Assembly (NCBI RefSeq): GCF_004027225.2
Contig: NC_044282.2
Span: 74,410,287 to 74,474,286 of the forward strand
Direction of reading: 5' to 3'
DNA: 64,000 bases
From: Strigops habroptila
Lineage: Eukaryota > Chordata > Aves > Psittaciformes > Psittacidae
Shown: piece after piece, positions 13,904 through 26,756 of the stretch
How the letters are laid out: every line of letters starts with the position of its first letter
How positions within the stretch are numbered: position 1 is the first letter of the stretch
The notes under the pieces: model-generated
What the model was told of the DNA's origin: nothing
Databases searched by the model: none
Seen by the model: only the letters and a program-made list of their open reading frames with translations
Translations under genes and position numbers: made by a program

Positions 13904-14856
13904 GGCCACAGGCCTCTCTTTCAGAAACTCAGGGATACAGATTCCATTTTGTTCTGCGTATTTTCTTTCTCCTCCAGGTGCTTGGAGGACACTGCTTGGC
14001 TTGTCTCTCCATCCAGGCTGCAAAGCACTCGAGCTTGCTCAGCTGTCACTCACAGGTACTGCACACAAATTCCCACCTTTCTCCTTCACCACTTGAATCT
14101 CTTCCCTTCATAACCATCGCTGACAAGCCCCCAGACTCCTGGCTTCAGTGTCGGTTGCTCTTCCTAAGAAAATGACTTCATTCAGACACTTGGACAGGAC
14201 CAGCCAGCCGTTCTTCATGCTTGCTGTATTAAATGGCCATTATTTTTGGAAGAGTACCACACAGCTCATGGCAGTGTCAGAGTTTCTGTGTAACAGCACT
14301 GAGAACACCAATACCCAACTTTATCTCTTGCAGTAATCTCATGGGTTCCTTATCCACGTATTGCCAAACCCACCTATCTTGTCAAATCCCATGTGCTGTT
14401 GCTCCAGGTGACAGGGCTACAAACATTGCATACACATATCCCACGCATCTGCGTGTTGCGAATACTCAGAAAGGGTTTTAAAACAGATCAGTCATGTGCT
14501 GACATGAAGGAGAATAAGTAGAAATTAAATTGTTCTGTATGTTGTGCCATTAACTTCATTGGCATAATGATTCTTCTGAACTTTTGCAGTGTGAGTTACC
14601 AGCACCTGGTTCAGCAGCGCTTCCAGCTAATGTGTTTGCCCTGTCAGCAGAGTTGTGAGAGATCTGATGGAAAAAGAAAGAAAAGACAAGCCCATTCTGG
14701 CAGGAGGTATTTATAGTAGCTATGTATCATAGGGGCTGTGATCAGGATTGTGGGTTCGTTCTGTTACACTCTGTAGATAGGAGATGATGTAGTCTTTGCC
14801 TTAGGAGCTTGCAACTGAGGAGCTCAGAAGTGTGTGCTACAGTATAATATATAGTG

Positions 14857-15003
14857 CCTGAAGTGTTCACACACCGTGTAGACGAGGCCCCCAGTGCCAT
14901 GGGTTAGTGGTGGCCTTGGCAGTGCTGGGGTAATGATTGGACTTGATGATCTTAAAGGTCTTTTCCAACCTAGTTGATTCTCTGATTCTATATTCTATCT
15001 ATA
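14857..15003 (+). mobile_element. CR1 LINE 3' end fragment (second tail type)
   Basis: This carries the other CR1 3' end seen in the window (agtggtggccttggcagtgc, then cttgatgatctt and tccaacct), with a tail of degenerating attctat units. It belongs to the same lineage as the copies at 20.4 and 42.9 kb. Confidence 0.88.
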
Positions 15004-18000
15004 TTGTGGTCTGCTTATGTAGCTAAATTTGGTAGCCTGGGATGCTGTTCTTTGCTCACTGAAGATCTTTTTTTTACTCTATTTTTTTTCTCAATCCATG
15101 TGTATATTTTCCTGCTTACTTCTAGATCCATCTTTCAAATCCAAGCAAATCCCAAACATCTGCAAGAGAAATCAACTCGCCCATAGCGGTAGGTAGCAAA
15201 CTGACTGCTTTTTCCACTGACCTCTTTGGTTTGTTGTTACCTCCTTTTTCCAAAACACCCCCACGCAGCATGTCTTTCATCCACCTGCTGCATTGTGTTT
15301 TATGAACTGTGTGTAGGAGGGATCAGCTTCTTGACATGCCAGTGCATTGCATAAGGCAGTGAGCCTCAGCACTCTACTGTAAGCCTGAGCACTCCATAGG
15401 GCAACATGAACCTGATTAAAGCCAAACAGCCAGTCAGGCCAGAGACAGTATATTCTGCTTTTTTGGTTCACATTTTGCATATGCATTTATACATACATAC
15501 ATATATATGCCCCACACAACTATAAATGCATAAATACTTAGGCTGAAGGAACATCCATACTTAGAACTGAAGTTCCCAAGTGGAGAGGAAGACAAAATCC
15601 CTAATATAGTGTGTTTAAAAATTACATATTGGTAGGAATGCAATAAAAATCTGAATGTTGCCATAAAATGGCCTAAAATGGAACCAATGTATCATATATC
15701 ATGTATTTATATGGGGGCACCTGATTTCATTGTTCAAGCAGCTCAAATAGCACTTGCTCTATCTGAAGAATATGGGAGATGATATCCCGTACTGTTTTTA
15801 GGAACAATATGTTTATCTTTTTTTGGTTGCAGTTAGATGGATGCTATGTGAAGAAGTAAGAATTAACCAGTCCTGGGCTGCTTTAATCGGAGTTAATAGT
15901 TTTAGACTGTGCCAGTTGCCAGTGCTGATCTTTCTGTTCTGTAGGTCAGCAGCTGGAGGTCTAGTCCATTTTAGCATCCGTTTTTGTCTGCTCCCAGCTG
16001 TCTTTCCTCTTATCCCACAGTGGGATACATAAATTACTTTTACAAGTTCAGCATCCTGGGGCAGCCACAGAAATGGATTTGGAGGGGGGAAGTGCCTCAG
16101 ATCTGTGCAGAGAGGCTGAGTCTACAGAGGAAAAGCCAGGACAGAAGTTTTGATGAAGTATTATGCTTAGTTAATATAAAATGCATATACATCTTGGTGT
16201 CTCACAACCTTTCTTCTTATATTCTTGAAGAAAAATAAAGGATACTTTGCTTCAAAGAAAAAGTCCAGTACAACTATTGAACATCTTTACAAACTTCAAG
16301 CTAGGAGAAAGGCTAAACCAGGTCAGGTGAGCAGCAATGTGATGACAGTGATGATCTGGTGAGGGGATTTGTCGGAAAGTGGGCTGAATTTGAGGATTCC
16401 TCGGAGACAAGAGTAGAAGGTAAGCATGGCACTTGCTTAAGTGCTGAAAAGAGACCAGATGGGTGACCAGAGGCACATCTTACCATCTCATCCATCCAAA
16501 GTACAAAGAAACTGCTTGTGTATGGTCTGTGATCACACAGCTATTGAGTGAAATAGAGGAATTCTTCGATTTACTAATAGGAACAAGGAGGCTGTCTTCT
16601 CCCCATCAAAAGAATTTATTTAGAATGGCAATCAATAGGCCTGTGATTTTGAGTTCATTCTTTATTAGAATACTTACAAAACAGTTTTACACTGTAATTG
16701 TAAGTGTATGAAGTGCACTGTGCTGAAAGAAGAAATAAATTGACATGAATTTAGTGGCAGCTTTTAGGTATTCAGATATTTGTATGCCTTATTAACTTGT
16801 TCCTCCTCTAGATTATAGTCTAGGTAAAAGGAATTACTACTAGCATGCCAGAAAGCTGCTTGTCATCATTCAGTGAAGTTGGCTTTGCAGCAGACTACAC
16901 AGTTGAATTATTATATGATTTTATTCTTTTAATAGCAGTCATTTGAAACTGATTTGCCAGGTGACATTTGGGGAAAAAAGAGAAGTTTTAAGGAAGGCAT
17001 TATTCTCATGGAAAATCTGAGTGAACAGGGATTAGGTAAAAATAAAGATTGCATGTAAAGAGAGATGGAGAATGAGATCAGTTTCTGAGGGTAGACACTG
17101 CCTGCTATCTTAGTTCATCTGTATTGGCTTCAGGAAGGTTGTAATGTGCTCCATCAGAGGGATCTGTTCAACATGCAAAACGTGCAGGAACTCTGTTGAA
17201 TCAATTTAGTGGGATAAATCTTCAACACTGATAGTTCTAAATTCTGGTTTTCTTTTCTAAAGTGTGAAGTGAGTAAGATTTGGATGAGAAACAAGTAACA
17301 TATAGCTAGCTATCTCTAAAACCAAACTGATTTTATGTCTTTCAGTTCACCCAGGCATTTCTGCCCAGGATATGGGCACGTTATAGTTATTTCCAGGCTC
17401 ATACATTAGAACTTGCACTGTTTAGCAACCTGATTCTACCTGATGGAATAAAACCAGTTAATCTTAGCTAATGGCCTGTGCTGAAGCACAGATGTTAAGC
17501 ATATGTTACATGGTATTCAGGTTGTCAGAGTTTACTGAAATACGTTAGTTTTTTACAAGTTACAATAAGAGTCAAAACTGCATTTGCATTGAAAAAAATA
17601 CACTTGAAAATAGCTTAGGATAAGTGACACCTACCAAATACCTTGCACAAGAAAGTCTGAAGAACTTCAGCTTTCCTTGGGGAATAAAGTAGCTCTATGT
17701 GACTTCTTTTTCAAGATGTTTTCCTTTTGTTTCTGCTCCTTTTCACAGGATATATCAGAGAGAATTCAGCTTACAAGATTTCTCTCCCTTTTTTTTCCCT
17801 GTCCTTGCCAGAACTGTGGCTGCACCTACATAGTCTTCACCACTGGCATGACTCACCTAAAATACCTCCCTATCTACAACAGTTACAAACTAGTTCCAAA
17901 ACCAGTAAAACTGGCAAATTCAGGTTTCCTACAGCTTCAGCTCTTACATTGTTTGCATTTCTATGCTGGAATATCTTCAGTCGTTCTCACATCTCTCTTA

Positions 18001-21000
18001 TCCTTCTTTTTGGTTTTGCCATCTGGGTAAAAGAGAGACACATCTGTATAATCTACCTACTAGCTGATGGCTCCCAAATGGAAGGAGTAAAACCAGGTTC
18101 TCCACAGGAGAGCTCCTCAGCTCTCTGTAATTGAGCCAGCTGCTGATTTGTACAGAACTATCAGGAATTTAATATCCTTGAGTCTTCTGCCACTGCCGTA
18201 GTTAACTGAAATTGTCCCAAGGGTTCCAAAGCTGGAGTTCCCCACCTTTTATGTGGGGAAAGCTGAGGGAGATAAAGGACTTCAGTATATGATCAGCTTG
18301 ATGCGATACTGAGAAAGCAGGGTAGTCATGCTGAAGATCTTTTTAGGTGTCCCATCTTTGTCTGACCCAGATAAGAGGAAGAGCTCCCTAAATGCTTGTA
18401 GGAAAGAAGCCACAGTCAGAGTCTTGGTGGTGTCTTCCAACGCTGCCACACCTTCTGTCTTTGGAAGTTAGACATGCAGCCCCCAACCAGCACCATAACT
18501 CGAGTGAAGGCTCCAGCTGCTGCAGTCTGATAAAAGCAGTTACAAGGGACACGTTATTAAGCAGTGAGCAAAGTGCTTCTAGCAGATGGTGGGCTGGTGC
18601 CTTTCAAATGTGAGCCATTTAAAACCAGTACTGCTGCTTCCAGTGCAAGCTTTGCCTGTATGTTTAAGTTTCATAGTCTCAATAGCAATGCCATCAACCT
18701 TGGCTACAGTACTTCTGAAAATGTTGCTACCATCAATCTGTTTACTCCTCAGGCCTATTTGGCAGCCAAGGGAATAACTCTCGATGTCGGTTACCAGGCT
18801 GTTTCTTTCCTAAATGGGTAAATATCAGTGCTGAAAAGGGTAAAAATTGATTTCTAATTTAAATTAAAGACACTTTTCCTTTTAAAAAGCAAACCAATTT
18901 AAATTCCAAATGATTATAGCTTGTACGAATTCCAAAGATTCTAAAAAGCTCTTAAAATAATGTAGATATAATACCATGATTTCAGATGGTTCATTCTTGC
19001 TGTTGGGAGTTGTAAATTCTAGACACTGAGCCAGCAGCATCACTAGTTCAGCATCTGGAATCACAATGGTGGAGCTGCCAGAGAGGCTTTTGCCACCTGC
19101 ATCCTCTCCTGCATATGCAGAGAACATACTTCCCTCAGTTGGTTTGTTCAGCTAATTCAGCTCAGTCACTTTACAATCCAAGTTGAGAAATCAGAGATTG
19201 AGCACCCCTGATTTAGAGAGGTTGGATATTCTGAGCCTGGAACATACCATCCACGTTCTGTTCCTGCTCTAAACCTACACCTGTAACTTGTAAAACTGTT
19301 CTGTCCATGCTCTAATTTGTGATGTGATGAGTAGACCCTCCTATCCTTGATCCCCAGGAATTGAACATCACAGATATGTCAGTTCAAATGACCCGAAAGG
19401 TACTGGGAGTCAATGGACTTTCTCCTCTCCATTGAACCCCCAGGCACACAGGAAACCAACATTGCTTGTTCATTACTTTTAATTACAGTGTGGGATGTTC
19501 ACATAAAACTGAGCAGAACTATAATAAAACCATTAGAAAGAATCATTAAGGCTGAAAAGTTTGGATTCAGACATGTCCATGAGTATTGATTTAGGGATGC
19601 CAAGATCTAAACTTAATATTGATTCTAAACATTCATGTTTAAATGAAACGTGGGAGGGGAGAACATGAATTGGAAAAAGTAGATGTGATACTACCTTGGT
19701 CTGTTTGCAAGAGGGATTAACAGAGAATGGATTTTTTGTGTCTAGGTCCAATGAAACTGGTCCTGATGTTCCTCAGGAGTGTAAAGTACTATGGCCAAAC
19801 TGGTAAGTGAATGATTTCATTGTATTTCTTAAAAGTGGGAAGAGTAGCAATAGTAAACCTGAAGTAGGGAATTACCTGTGTTCTGGGTAATCTAAACAAT
19901 TAGATTTAGAAAAATGAGAATTTTCAGCATTCATTCTAATTCCTTAGAAAACTTTAGGCACGCTCACAGAGAGTCTCAGAACACTTCAGTCTTGTAGGTT
20001 TAAACTTTCTACGGTGCCTTGGTGAATTTAGCAAGTGGTAGCAACAGTTGTTTGGTGTACATCATTCTGCCACGTTCCCATGGTTTTGTTTTCCTAATAC
20101 ACTATACATGTGTGAATGGACACATTTGATTCAATTTTGTTATTAATATATTGCACCATTGTAATAATGGAAGGTAAGCCTTTAGGCTTTATTTTCACTT
20201 AAGGACTTTTCTGATTGACTGTGTGGTCCCTCAAAGGGTCCAACCCTTATCTCCCTGGCTGGGCAGAGAGGAAAAGACTTCAAGGAAAATATTTATCTTA
20301 AATCCACACTATCTGTTTGTTGGCAACTTGTTAGTCCTACAAGTCAAGCAGCTTTCACTGGGATCAGTATTTAGGTAGGAGGTTACCCAGGAACATGGAA
20401 GTGCTACAGGAAATGGCTTCCTGGCTTGTATCAGTAATAGCGTAGCCAGCAGGACCAGGACAGTGATCGTCCCCTGTGCTGGGCACTGCTGAGGCTGCAC
20501 CTCGAATCCTGTGTCAGTTCTGGGCCCCTCACTGCAAGAGAGACATTGAGGTGCTGGAGTGGGGCCAGAGAAGGGCACCGGAGCCGGTGCAGGGCCTGGA
20601 GCACAAGTGTGATGGGGAACGGCTGAGGGACCTGGGGGGGTTAGTCTGGAGAAGAGAAGGCTCAGGGGGGACCTTCTCGCTCTCTGCAACTGCCTGACAG
20701 GAGGATGGAGCCAGGAGGGGGCTGGTCTCTGCTCCCAATGAACAAGGGATGGGATGAGAGGAAACGGCCTCAAGCTGCAGCAGGGGAGAGTTTAGATTGA
20801 GTAGTGGGAAGAATTTCTTCACTGAAAGGATTATCAAGCATTGGAACAGGCTGCCCAGGGAAGCAGTGGAGTCTATTTAAGATGTGCAGATGTGGTGCTT
20901 AGGGACATGGTTTAGTGGTGGCCTTGGCAGTGCTGGGTTAACCGTTGGACTTGATGATCTAAAAGGTGTTTTCCAACCGAGTTGATTCTGTGATCCTGGC

Positions 21001-23992
21001 TTGTGTGAGAAATGTTTGAGGTTTTTGCAGAGGTCTCATCTCTCTTCAGTGTAAACAATGTCTTCTTTGGGTGTGCAAGGACTCCACTACTTCGGGTCCT
21101 ACACATCAGTAAGACATAGAACTGGTCTCTTAACTATGTTTTGTCTTTTAAGATCTAACGGTTCTTTCCAAGGAAAAGAGGAGTGAGACCAAAATCCAAT
21201 TAACAGTGGATTCCTGTGCAGTTTTAGTGAGGTGGATTTCTCATGTCACAGCTTCATTTGCTGGAAAGAGTAGTTGTTGCTCTGACTCACTTCAAATGCT
21301 GATATATTTTAACAGTGAGCAAATATATCCTTGTGTTCACTGTTGTACCATCATTTTTAATGTTGTGCATCAGCTTTGGTTCCTCTAAATGAAAGCCTGA
21401 ACAGACCAAGTTGTGGGCTAGGAAAAAATTACCCGGGTGTAGGAATTTAAAGCTATGGCTAATGGCAACTTTTCACTCACAGCAGTTGGTGTAATTTAGG
21501 GCTGTCCTTAAACCGCTCTCATTCATGCAGATGGACTGGCTGAAGGAAGTTTTGTGACAGGTCTGAATCAGAACACTGCCTATTGACAAGGGTACTAGGA
21601 TGCTGGCTGTAGAAATGGACTGCTTTGACTTAGCAAGATGATAATGGGGGCATAAAAAAAGTGGAAAAGTTGGCTCCATCTAAGTCAGCTTGTGGGATGT
21701 TAGAAACAATTCCAGAATAGGAAGTGCCAGGAACACGAAAGAACATAAAAGATTTCAAAGCTACTGTCAAGAAAATGTTAATGATTGTGGAGGATGAGGC
21801 TGAAAGGCAGGCCCAGAGAAAGTTCTGATAGAGCAGAACCTGACTCAGCTACTGTTGCTTTACCACGTGTTCCCTCCATATGCATTTGTATTAATGAACT
21901 AAGCAGTGATTTTGTCACAAAGTCCCACTGCTGATCTTGAGAAGAGCTACAGCAGGTGTTCAAATGAAGACAAACCTACAAGGTTTGTCTTCACTTGTGA
22001 TGCCCAAGGTGCTGCAGCACGGGCAGAATCTGGAAACTAAAGAATCCCAGAGTTTTATCCTGCTAAAGACACAATGCCGGAAACCTGGAGGACTGTTCTT
22101 CAAGCTCAAAAGGAGGGACAGAAACCAAACCCACTGTGACTTTAACTCTGTATTTTCAATTGCTGTCTGAGCCCAAATGTGGTTTTTTCTGTTTGATCCT
22201 GCTCTGAAGTGATAATACTGCATTTGTCCCATCACCATTATTTTCCTAGTCAGTGATATCATCTAACTTCTGTGTAAGATCAAACAGGTCACAGTGGGCA
22301 GAAAAAACCCCAGCCAGTCCATTGCCATCATCAGCACTGCTGGGGAAATTTGGAAACACACTGATTGATGTTTCTCCTTCACGTGCTAAATCCTTTTCTT
22401 CCCAAGTTTGCTATATGAAAACACCTCATGGAAACTAAGTAAATCAACTTGCTGAATACCTGCAAAGTACTCCTGCTTCTTGACAATCTTCATGTAAGAA
22501 TGGTAAACTATTTACCTAAAGGGCTAGAAGAAAGGCTGCTTTGCAGCGTAGTTTCAGTACGGGAGAGCTGTATTTTCCCCTCACTTGTTAGTTTGCCTTG
22601 CCCAGGCTATCTGGAACTCCCTTCCTGTTTCCCTCCAAGACCTTTAGTCACTTCCGTTCCCTAAATAAAACCCCCTTTCATTTGTCCTTAACTGATGATG
22701 GATTCACTTTCAAGCTTTCTGATAAAATCAGCTGAGTTATATATAGATTTTTCCCTACTTGTAGGTGACCAAACCCCACTGCAGTTCGAGATGTTAAAAT
22801 CAGTTTCAGCACTGTGTCTGTACTCAGAACTTTACAAGTTTTTCAAAGTACCTTGTTGCCTTAGGGCATATTTTAATGGAATGTTAAAATTCCATTTTCT
22901 TGTTTAACCAAGAGACGTGGAAAATAGATTGGCTGGTGAAATTATAAAGACTTTATTCAATCAAAATGTTTTTCTTTGCTTTTACAAAGAGTGCAGATTC
23001 ACAATACAAAAATAAAACTCCATTTACTTTCCCAGTATGTAATAAATGAGTATACAGAAAAGCTGATTTTCCCTTTTATGAAGTATTTGAAGCCCAAACA
23101 TCCACTGTGCATGGGGTAGGATGAATGCCACTGCAGACTACAGACTGCTATTCATCAATGAGGTCATTAAATGTGCCCTGTTGGGTTTGTTTTCCTCAGA
23201 TAAAAGCCATCACCAGATTGTTACTCATTTCTTAATGCAATTTAATATACTAAGCTTCTTCAAAGAGTAAAACTGTTCTGAGAATTCACATTATCCAGAA
23301 CTGAGCTCCCTCCAAATTGACTGCCTGGTAGGAAAAGAGAGGAGGTATTGGGGAGGTTTCCTTTGCATGCACTTAAACTGTGGCAGCTGCTGTAGACACA
23401 TCATTTGGGAAGTAAAACAAAGACTGAAGGTATCAGTTTATATCTTCAATCATGAATCAAATTAGTTCCTGGCTCAGGAAGCAGAAGTGCTGGTGCTGGA
23501 GTTCCAGCAAAGATCGAGGGCCGTGATCCTCCACATCAGGACCCACCATCTCCATCAGGATAAGAATGTTGCCTTTAGTGTATTTATAAAAATACTTTTC
23601 ACATTCCATCTGGTCGTTCCTGATAGAGATCGAGAATATTGATGTCTTTGCACATGCCTGAAAAAAATCTCGTCTGGAACTTCCTGTGCCCTAAGTGAGG
23701 CTGGCTTGGGTGCAGAGAGAGGCTGCTTGGAATAGCAAGGGAGGGGGGACAGCAGGGCTTCTCCAGATTTAGCTTAAGCTTAAGAAAGCAAGGTCTGGAC
23801 ACAGGGTACTCTTTTAGGCAGGTCAGAAGCCAAAATCTAAAAATAGAACAATTTAAATTAAAGGGAAAACTGGTTAAGGGATGTACATTGGCCTTGGGCA
23901 AATTAAGACTGGATGTTAGGAGGAGGTCTCTAGTTATTTAGGTATTTTAGAACAGTTTTCCCAATACAAATAGCAGCAACAACTCAAATATT
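15004..23992. other. Upstream non-coding DNA
   Basis: This holds the CR1 copy at 20.4 kb and a short tacatacatacatatatat microsatellite near 15.49 kb. No gene is recognised. The 17.7-18.8 kb stretch has several overlapping open frames of 60-135 codons, but none resembles a known protein. Confidence 0.55.
20420..21000 (+). mobile_element. CR1 LINE fragment, about 0.58 kb
   Basis: A CR1 copy whose 5' end lies near 'gtatcagtaatagcgtagcc'. It runs through the aggctgcacctcgaatcctg block to the 'ggacttgatgatct' 3' end and a gattctgtgat tail. The overlapping open frames on both strands are remnants. Confidence 0.9.
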
Positions 23993-24345
23993 TAGACCAG
24001 GTTGCTCCAAGCCCCTGTGTCCAACCTGGCCTTGAACCCTGCCAGGGATGGGGCAGCCACAGCTTCTCTGGGAAAGGTCTGTGCCAGCGCCTCAGCACCC
24101 TCACAGGGAAGAGCCTCTGCCTCAGAGCTCATCTCAATCTCCGCTCTGGCAGGTTAAAGCCATTCCCCTTGGCCTGTTCCTACAGACCCTTGTCCAAAGC
24201 CCCTCTCCAGGTTTCCTGGAGCCCCTTTGGGCACTGGAGCTGCTCTAAGGTCTCCCCTTCAGGAGCCTTCTCTTCTCCAGGCTGCCCCAGCCCAGCTCTC
24301 TCAGCCTGGCTCCAGAGCAGAGCTGCTCCAGCCCTCTTCTATGAT
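23993..24345 (-). mobile_element. CR1 LINE fragment lacking its 3' end
   Basis: A minus-strand CR1 body. Its left edge starts inside the element (ccaggttgctccaagcccc), so about 100 bp of the 3' end and the octamer tail are absent. Open frames here are CR1 shadows. Confidence 0.88.
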
Positions 24346-24839
24346 TTGGGTTCAGACAGTTCATGCAAAGAATAGTTGTCATGTTTTCCTGAAGCAAGAG
24401 CAGACTTAATGCCGGGAACCCTTCAAGTCCCTGATTCATGTGTTTGCCATCCCATTTTTCAGAATGTGCCTGAATGCTGGAGATCCAACCCCAGTCCCAT
24501 GCCAGAGGCTCTTCCCTGTGCAGAGGAAGCACAGCTGCCTCCTCACTGTGTTTGGATACACTGAAGAGAGCCCACTGGGGACCAGCTCCCGGTGCCAGGC
24601 GTCAGGCCTTCTGCATAACAGGACAGCTCATTGGAACATCCATCTCTGCAGACATCCCACCCTCCATGGCGCAGCGGAGGTAACAGCAGAGCTGGTGCTT
24701 CTATTCCTTAACTTCTCGTGTCTCACGGAACTTGCCATTGCTTGCTCCAGACATTTCTATGAACTAATTATACAGGCATATGTGGGAGAATAGCTCATCT
24801 GTGAGTTAAAAATCCATAATAATGCTGGAATAGGATTAA

Positions 24840-25216
24840 ATCACAGAATCGCAGGCTGGTTTGGGTTGGAAAGGACCTTAAGACCATGCAGTTCCAACCC
24901 CCTGCCATGGGCAGGGATGCCTCACACTAGACCATGTTGCCCAAGGCTCTGTCCAACCTGGCCTTGAACACTGCCACGGATGGAGCATTTACCACTTCTC
25001 TGGGCACCCTGTGCCAGCGCCTCAGCACCCTCACAGGGAAGAACTTTTTCTTTATATCCAACCTAAATCTCCCCTGTTTCAGTTTAAACCCATCACCCCT
25101 TGTCCTATCATGGCAGGGGGGTTGGAACTAGATGATCTTAAGGTCCTTTCCAACCCTAACTATTCTATGATTCTATCAGTACAGTCCCTGATGAAGAGTC
25201 CCTGTCTGGCATCCTT
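24840..25216 (-). mobile_element. CR1 LINE fragment interrupted by a second CR1
   Basis: A minus-strand CR1 starting at its 3' end (tcacagaatcgcaggctggt). It is split after 25110 by a short + strand CR1 and resumes at 25179 (acagtccctgatgaagagtc). The uninterrupted form of the junction is visible in the 37.7-kb copy. Confidence 0.88.
25111..25178 (+). mobile_element. Short CR1 3' end nested inside an opposite-strand CR1
   Basis: Only about 68 bp of CR1 3' end plus octamer tail. It is flanked by ctatca on both sides (25105-25110 and 25173-25178), a short target duplication or tail microhomology. Confidence 0.8.
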
Positions 25217-25519
25217 GAATACGGAATTCTAAGTCCTTTTGGTCTTATTATGATAACTTTGTGGGTGGAAATTACATCCAAATAAACACCATTTCAGTTA
25301 AATTGTCACCCTGAGGGCTTTGTCCAATGCTCCATCTCTGAGCAGAAAGCGAGAGACCAGAGCGGGGTCCATCGCAGACACATGCCAAGTTCAGCTCTGT
25401 GAACTGCTGCCATTTTCCCCAGCACAAGCCACGATTCAACCAGAGAAGGTTGGATCTGCTCGGCTGGCTGACCCAAACTAACAGGAGTGACTCGACAAGT
25501 TTGTCTCTTCTGAAAACAT

Positions 25520-26290
25520 CTCCCTCCTGTGTTTTTTTCAGGCCCAGCCCCGTTTATGCATCGTCTGGTGGTTAAACCTTCCGCACCCCCCGGGGAAGGC
25601 GCTGACGGCTCCAGCCTGCGGGGCCCGAGGAGAAGCCTCCCCCCACCCCGCATCCCAGCCCCGCACTGCGGAGCCACCCGGGACGCTCCGCTCTCAGCGG
25701 TGAGAGGCGCCGGAGGGCGGTGACCGGTCCCTGCGGCATCGCTCCCGGCTTTTGGGGAGCTAAAAGCGCTGGCGGGGAGGCGATGGATCACGGTGCGCAC
25801 CCACATGTCTGTCACGATGCTGCCGGAGCCCGGCCCGTGGGGGGCATACGGGGATGAGGGATGGGGAGATGCGGGGAAGGGGGTGTGGAGGGATGCGGGA
25901 AGGGGGGATAGAGGGATGTGGGGACCTCCCCACCGCCCGTTAACGCGAAGGGCCTCCCGCTCCGCCCGGCCCCACCCGCATTCTCGGCGCTGAACTTTAC
26001 CCGACTTCTCCATCCCCGCTCCGCCGCCCCTCACGCCCCGCCTCCCGCGCTGCATATTCATGAGACCGCACCCAGCGCCGCGCCTCAATGGCTGTCCAGC
26101 GCTCCCCTCCCGTTCCTATTGGCCGGCGGCCCTGTCACTCAGCGGGGCGGGGCAGGTGGCCGCGCCCCGGCGGTGACTCACCAGGGCGGGGAGGCCGGTC
26201 CCGCAGCGGCGCAGCCCGCGCCCTCCCCCCGTAGCCGGCACAGGCACAGCCCAGCGCCGCGCACTCATTGTTCCGCCACCTCCAGGCACC
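25520..26290 (+). promoter_or_regulatory. RTN4: RTN4-A/B promoter and 5' flank in CpG island
   Basis: A GC- and CpG-rich block begins near 25.5 kb and continues through exon 1 to about 27.46 kb. Visible elements before the ATG are an inverted CCAAT box (CTATTGG, 26116-26122), a GC box (ggggcggggc, 26144-26153), an AP-1-like TGACTCA (26174-26180) and a guanine-run array (25839-25923). No convincing TATA box sits near the expected start, consistent with a dispersed CpG-island promoter. The transcription start cannot be fixed from sequence alone. Confidence 0.75.
25839..25923 (+). repeat. G-run array, potential G-quadruplex cluster
   Basis: Eleven runs of three to six guanines occur in 85 bp on the + strand, with short loops built on a degenerate ggatg/gatg pattern. 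It lies about 370-450 bp before the RTN4 start codon, inside the CpG island. Confidence 0.85.
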
Positions 26291-26756
26291 ATGGACGAGA
26301 CGGACCAGTCTCCCCTGGTCTCCTCCTCCTCCGGGCCAGCGCGGCCGCAGCAGCCCCAGTTTAATTACCAGTTCGTGCTCGACGACGAAAAGGAGGAGGA
26401 GGAAGAAGAAGAGGAGGAGGAGGAAGAAGAAGAGGACGAAGACTTCGACGAGCAGCTGGAGGTGATGGAGAGAAAGCCCGCCCCGGCTCCCGCCGCAGCC
26501 CTGCAGGAGCGGCCGCCGCAGCTGCTGGACCTCGGCGGCCCCACCGAGCCGCCGCGCCCCGCTGCACCGGAGCCACCGCAGCCCGACTGGAGCCCCTTGG
26601 GAGCCGTGTCCTCCTCCTCCTCGTCCGCCACCACACCGTCCCCCGCGCAGGAGCAGCCCTCGGCCCCCGCCCGGCCCGCTCAGCCACAGCCGCCCAAGCC
26701 CGAGCCCGCCGCCGCCGTCGTTCCCCGGAGAAGAGGGTCCTCCTCCGGCTCGGCTG
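26291..26756 (+). CDS. RTN4: RTN4 coding exon 1 (N-terminus shared by Nogo-A and Nogo-B)
   Basis: The ATG lies in a strong Kozak context (gcaccATGg). The exon encodes 155 codons plus one base and ends at the donor G|gtgagt (intron starts 26757), so the junction is phase 1. The N-terminus MDETDQSPLVSSS closely matches the human start MEDLDQSPLVSSS as I remember it. It is followed by YQFV and an acidic tract with 14 consecutive Glu (26393-26434), a conserved LEVMERKPA block, and a long Pro/Ala/Ser-rich disordered stretch ending RRRGSSSGS. Human exon 1 codes about 166 residues, so this is slightly shorter in the Pro-rich part. This region is cytosolic, has no signal peptide, and is common to the long isoforms. 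It sits inside a CpG island. Start and donor are secure; the 5' UTR boundary is not visible. Confidence 0.96.
26393..26434 (+). repeat. GAG/GAA triplet tract coding 14 Glu in RTN4 exon 1
   Basis: Fourteen Glu codons run without interruption in the order GAG3-GAA3-GAG4-GAA3-GAG. This looks like duplication of a GAG3GAA3 block rather than slippage of a single codon. It encodes the acidic tract typical of the RTN4 N-terminus, so length variation would change the protein without shifting the frame. Confidence 0.9.

Noticed and set aside
17677..18821. Cluster of overlapping frames of 60-135 codons
   Set aside because: Multiple frames are open at once and the peptides are hydrophobic but unrecognised. 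Low stop density by chance is the simplest reading.
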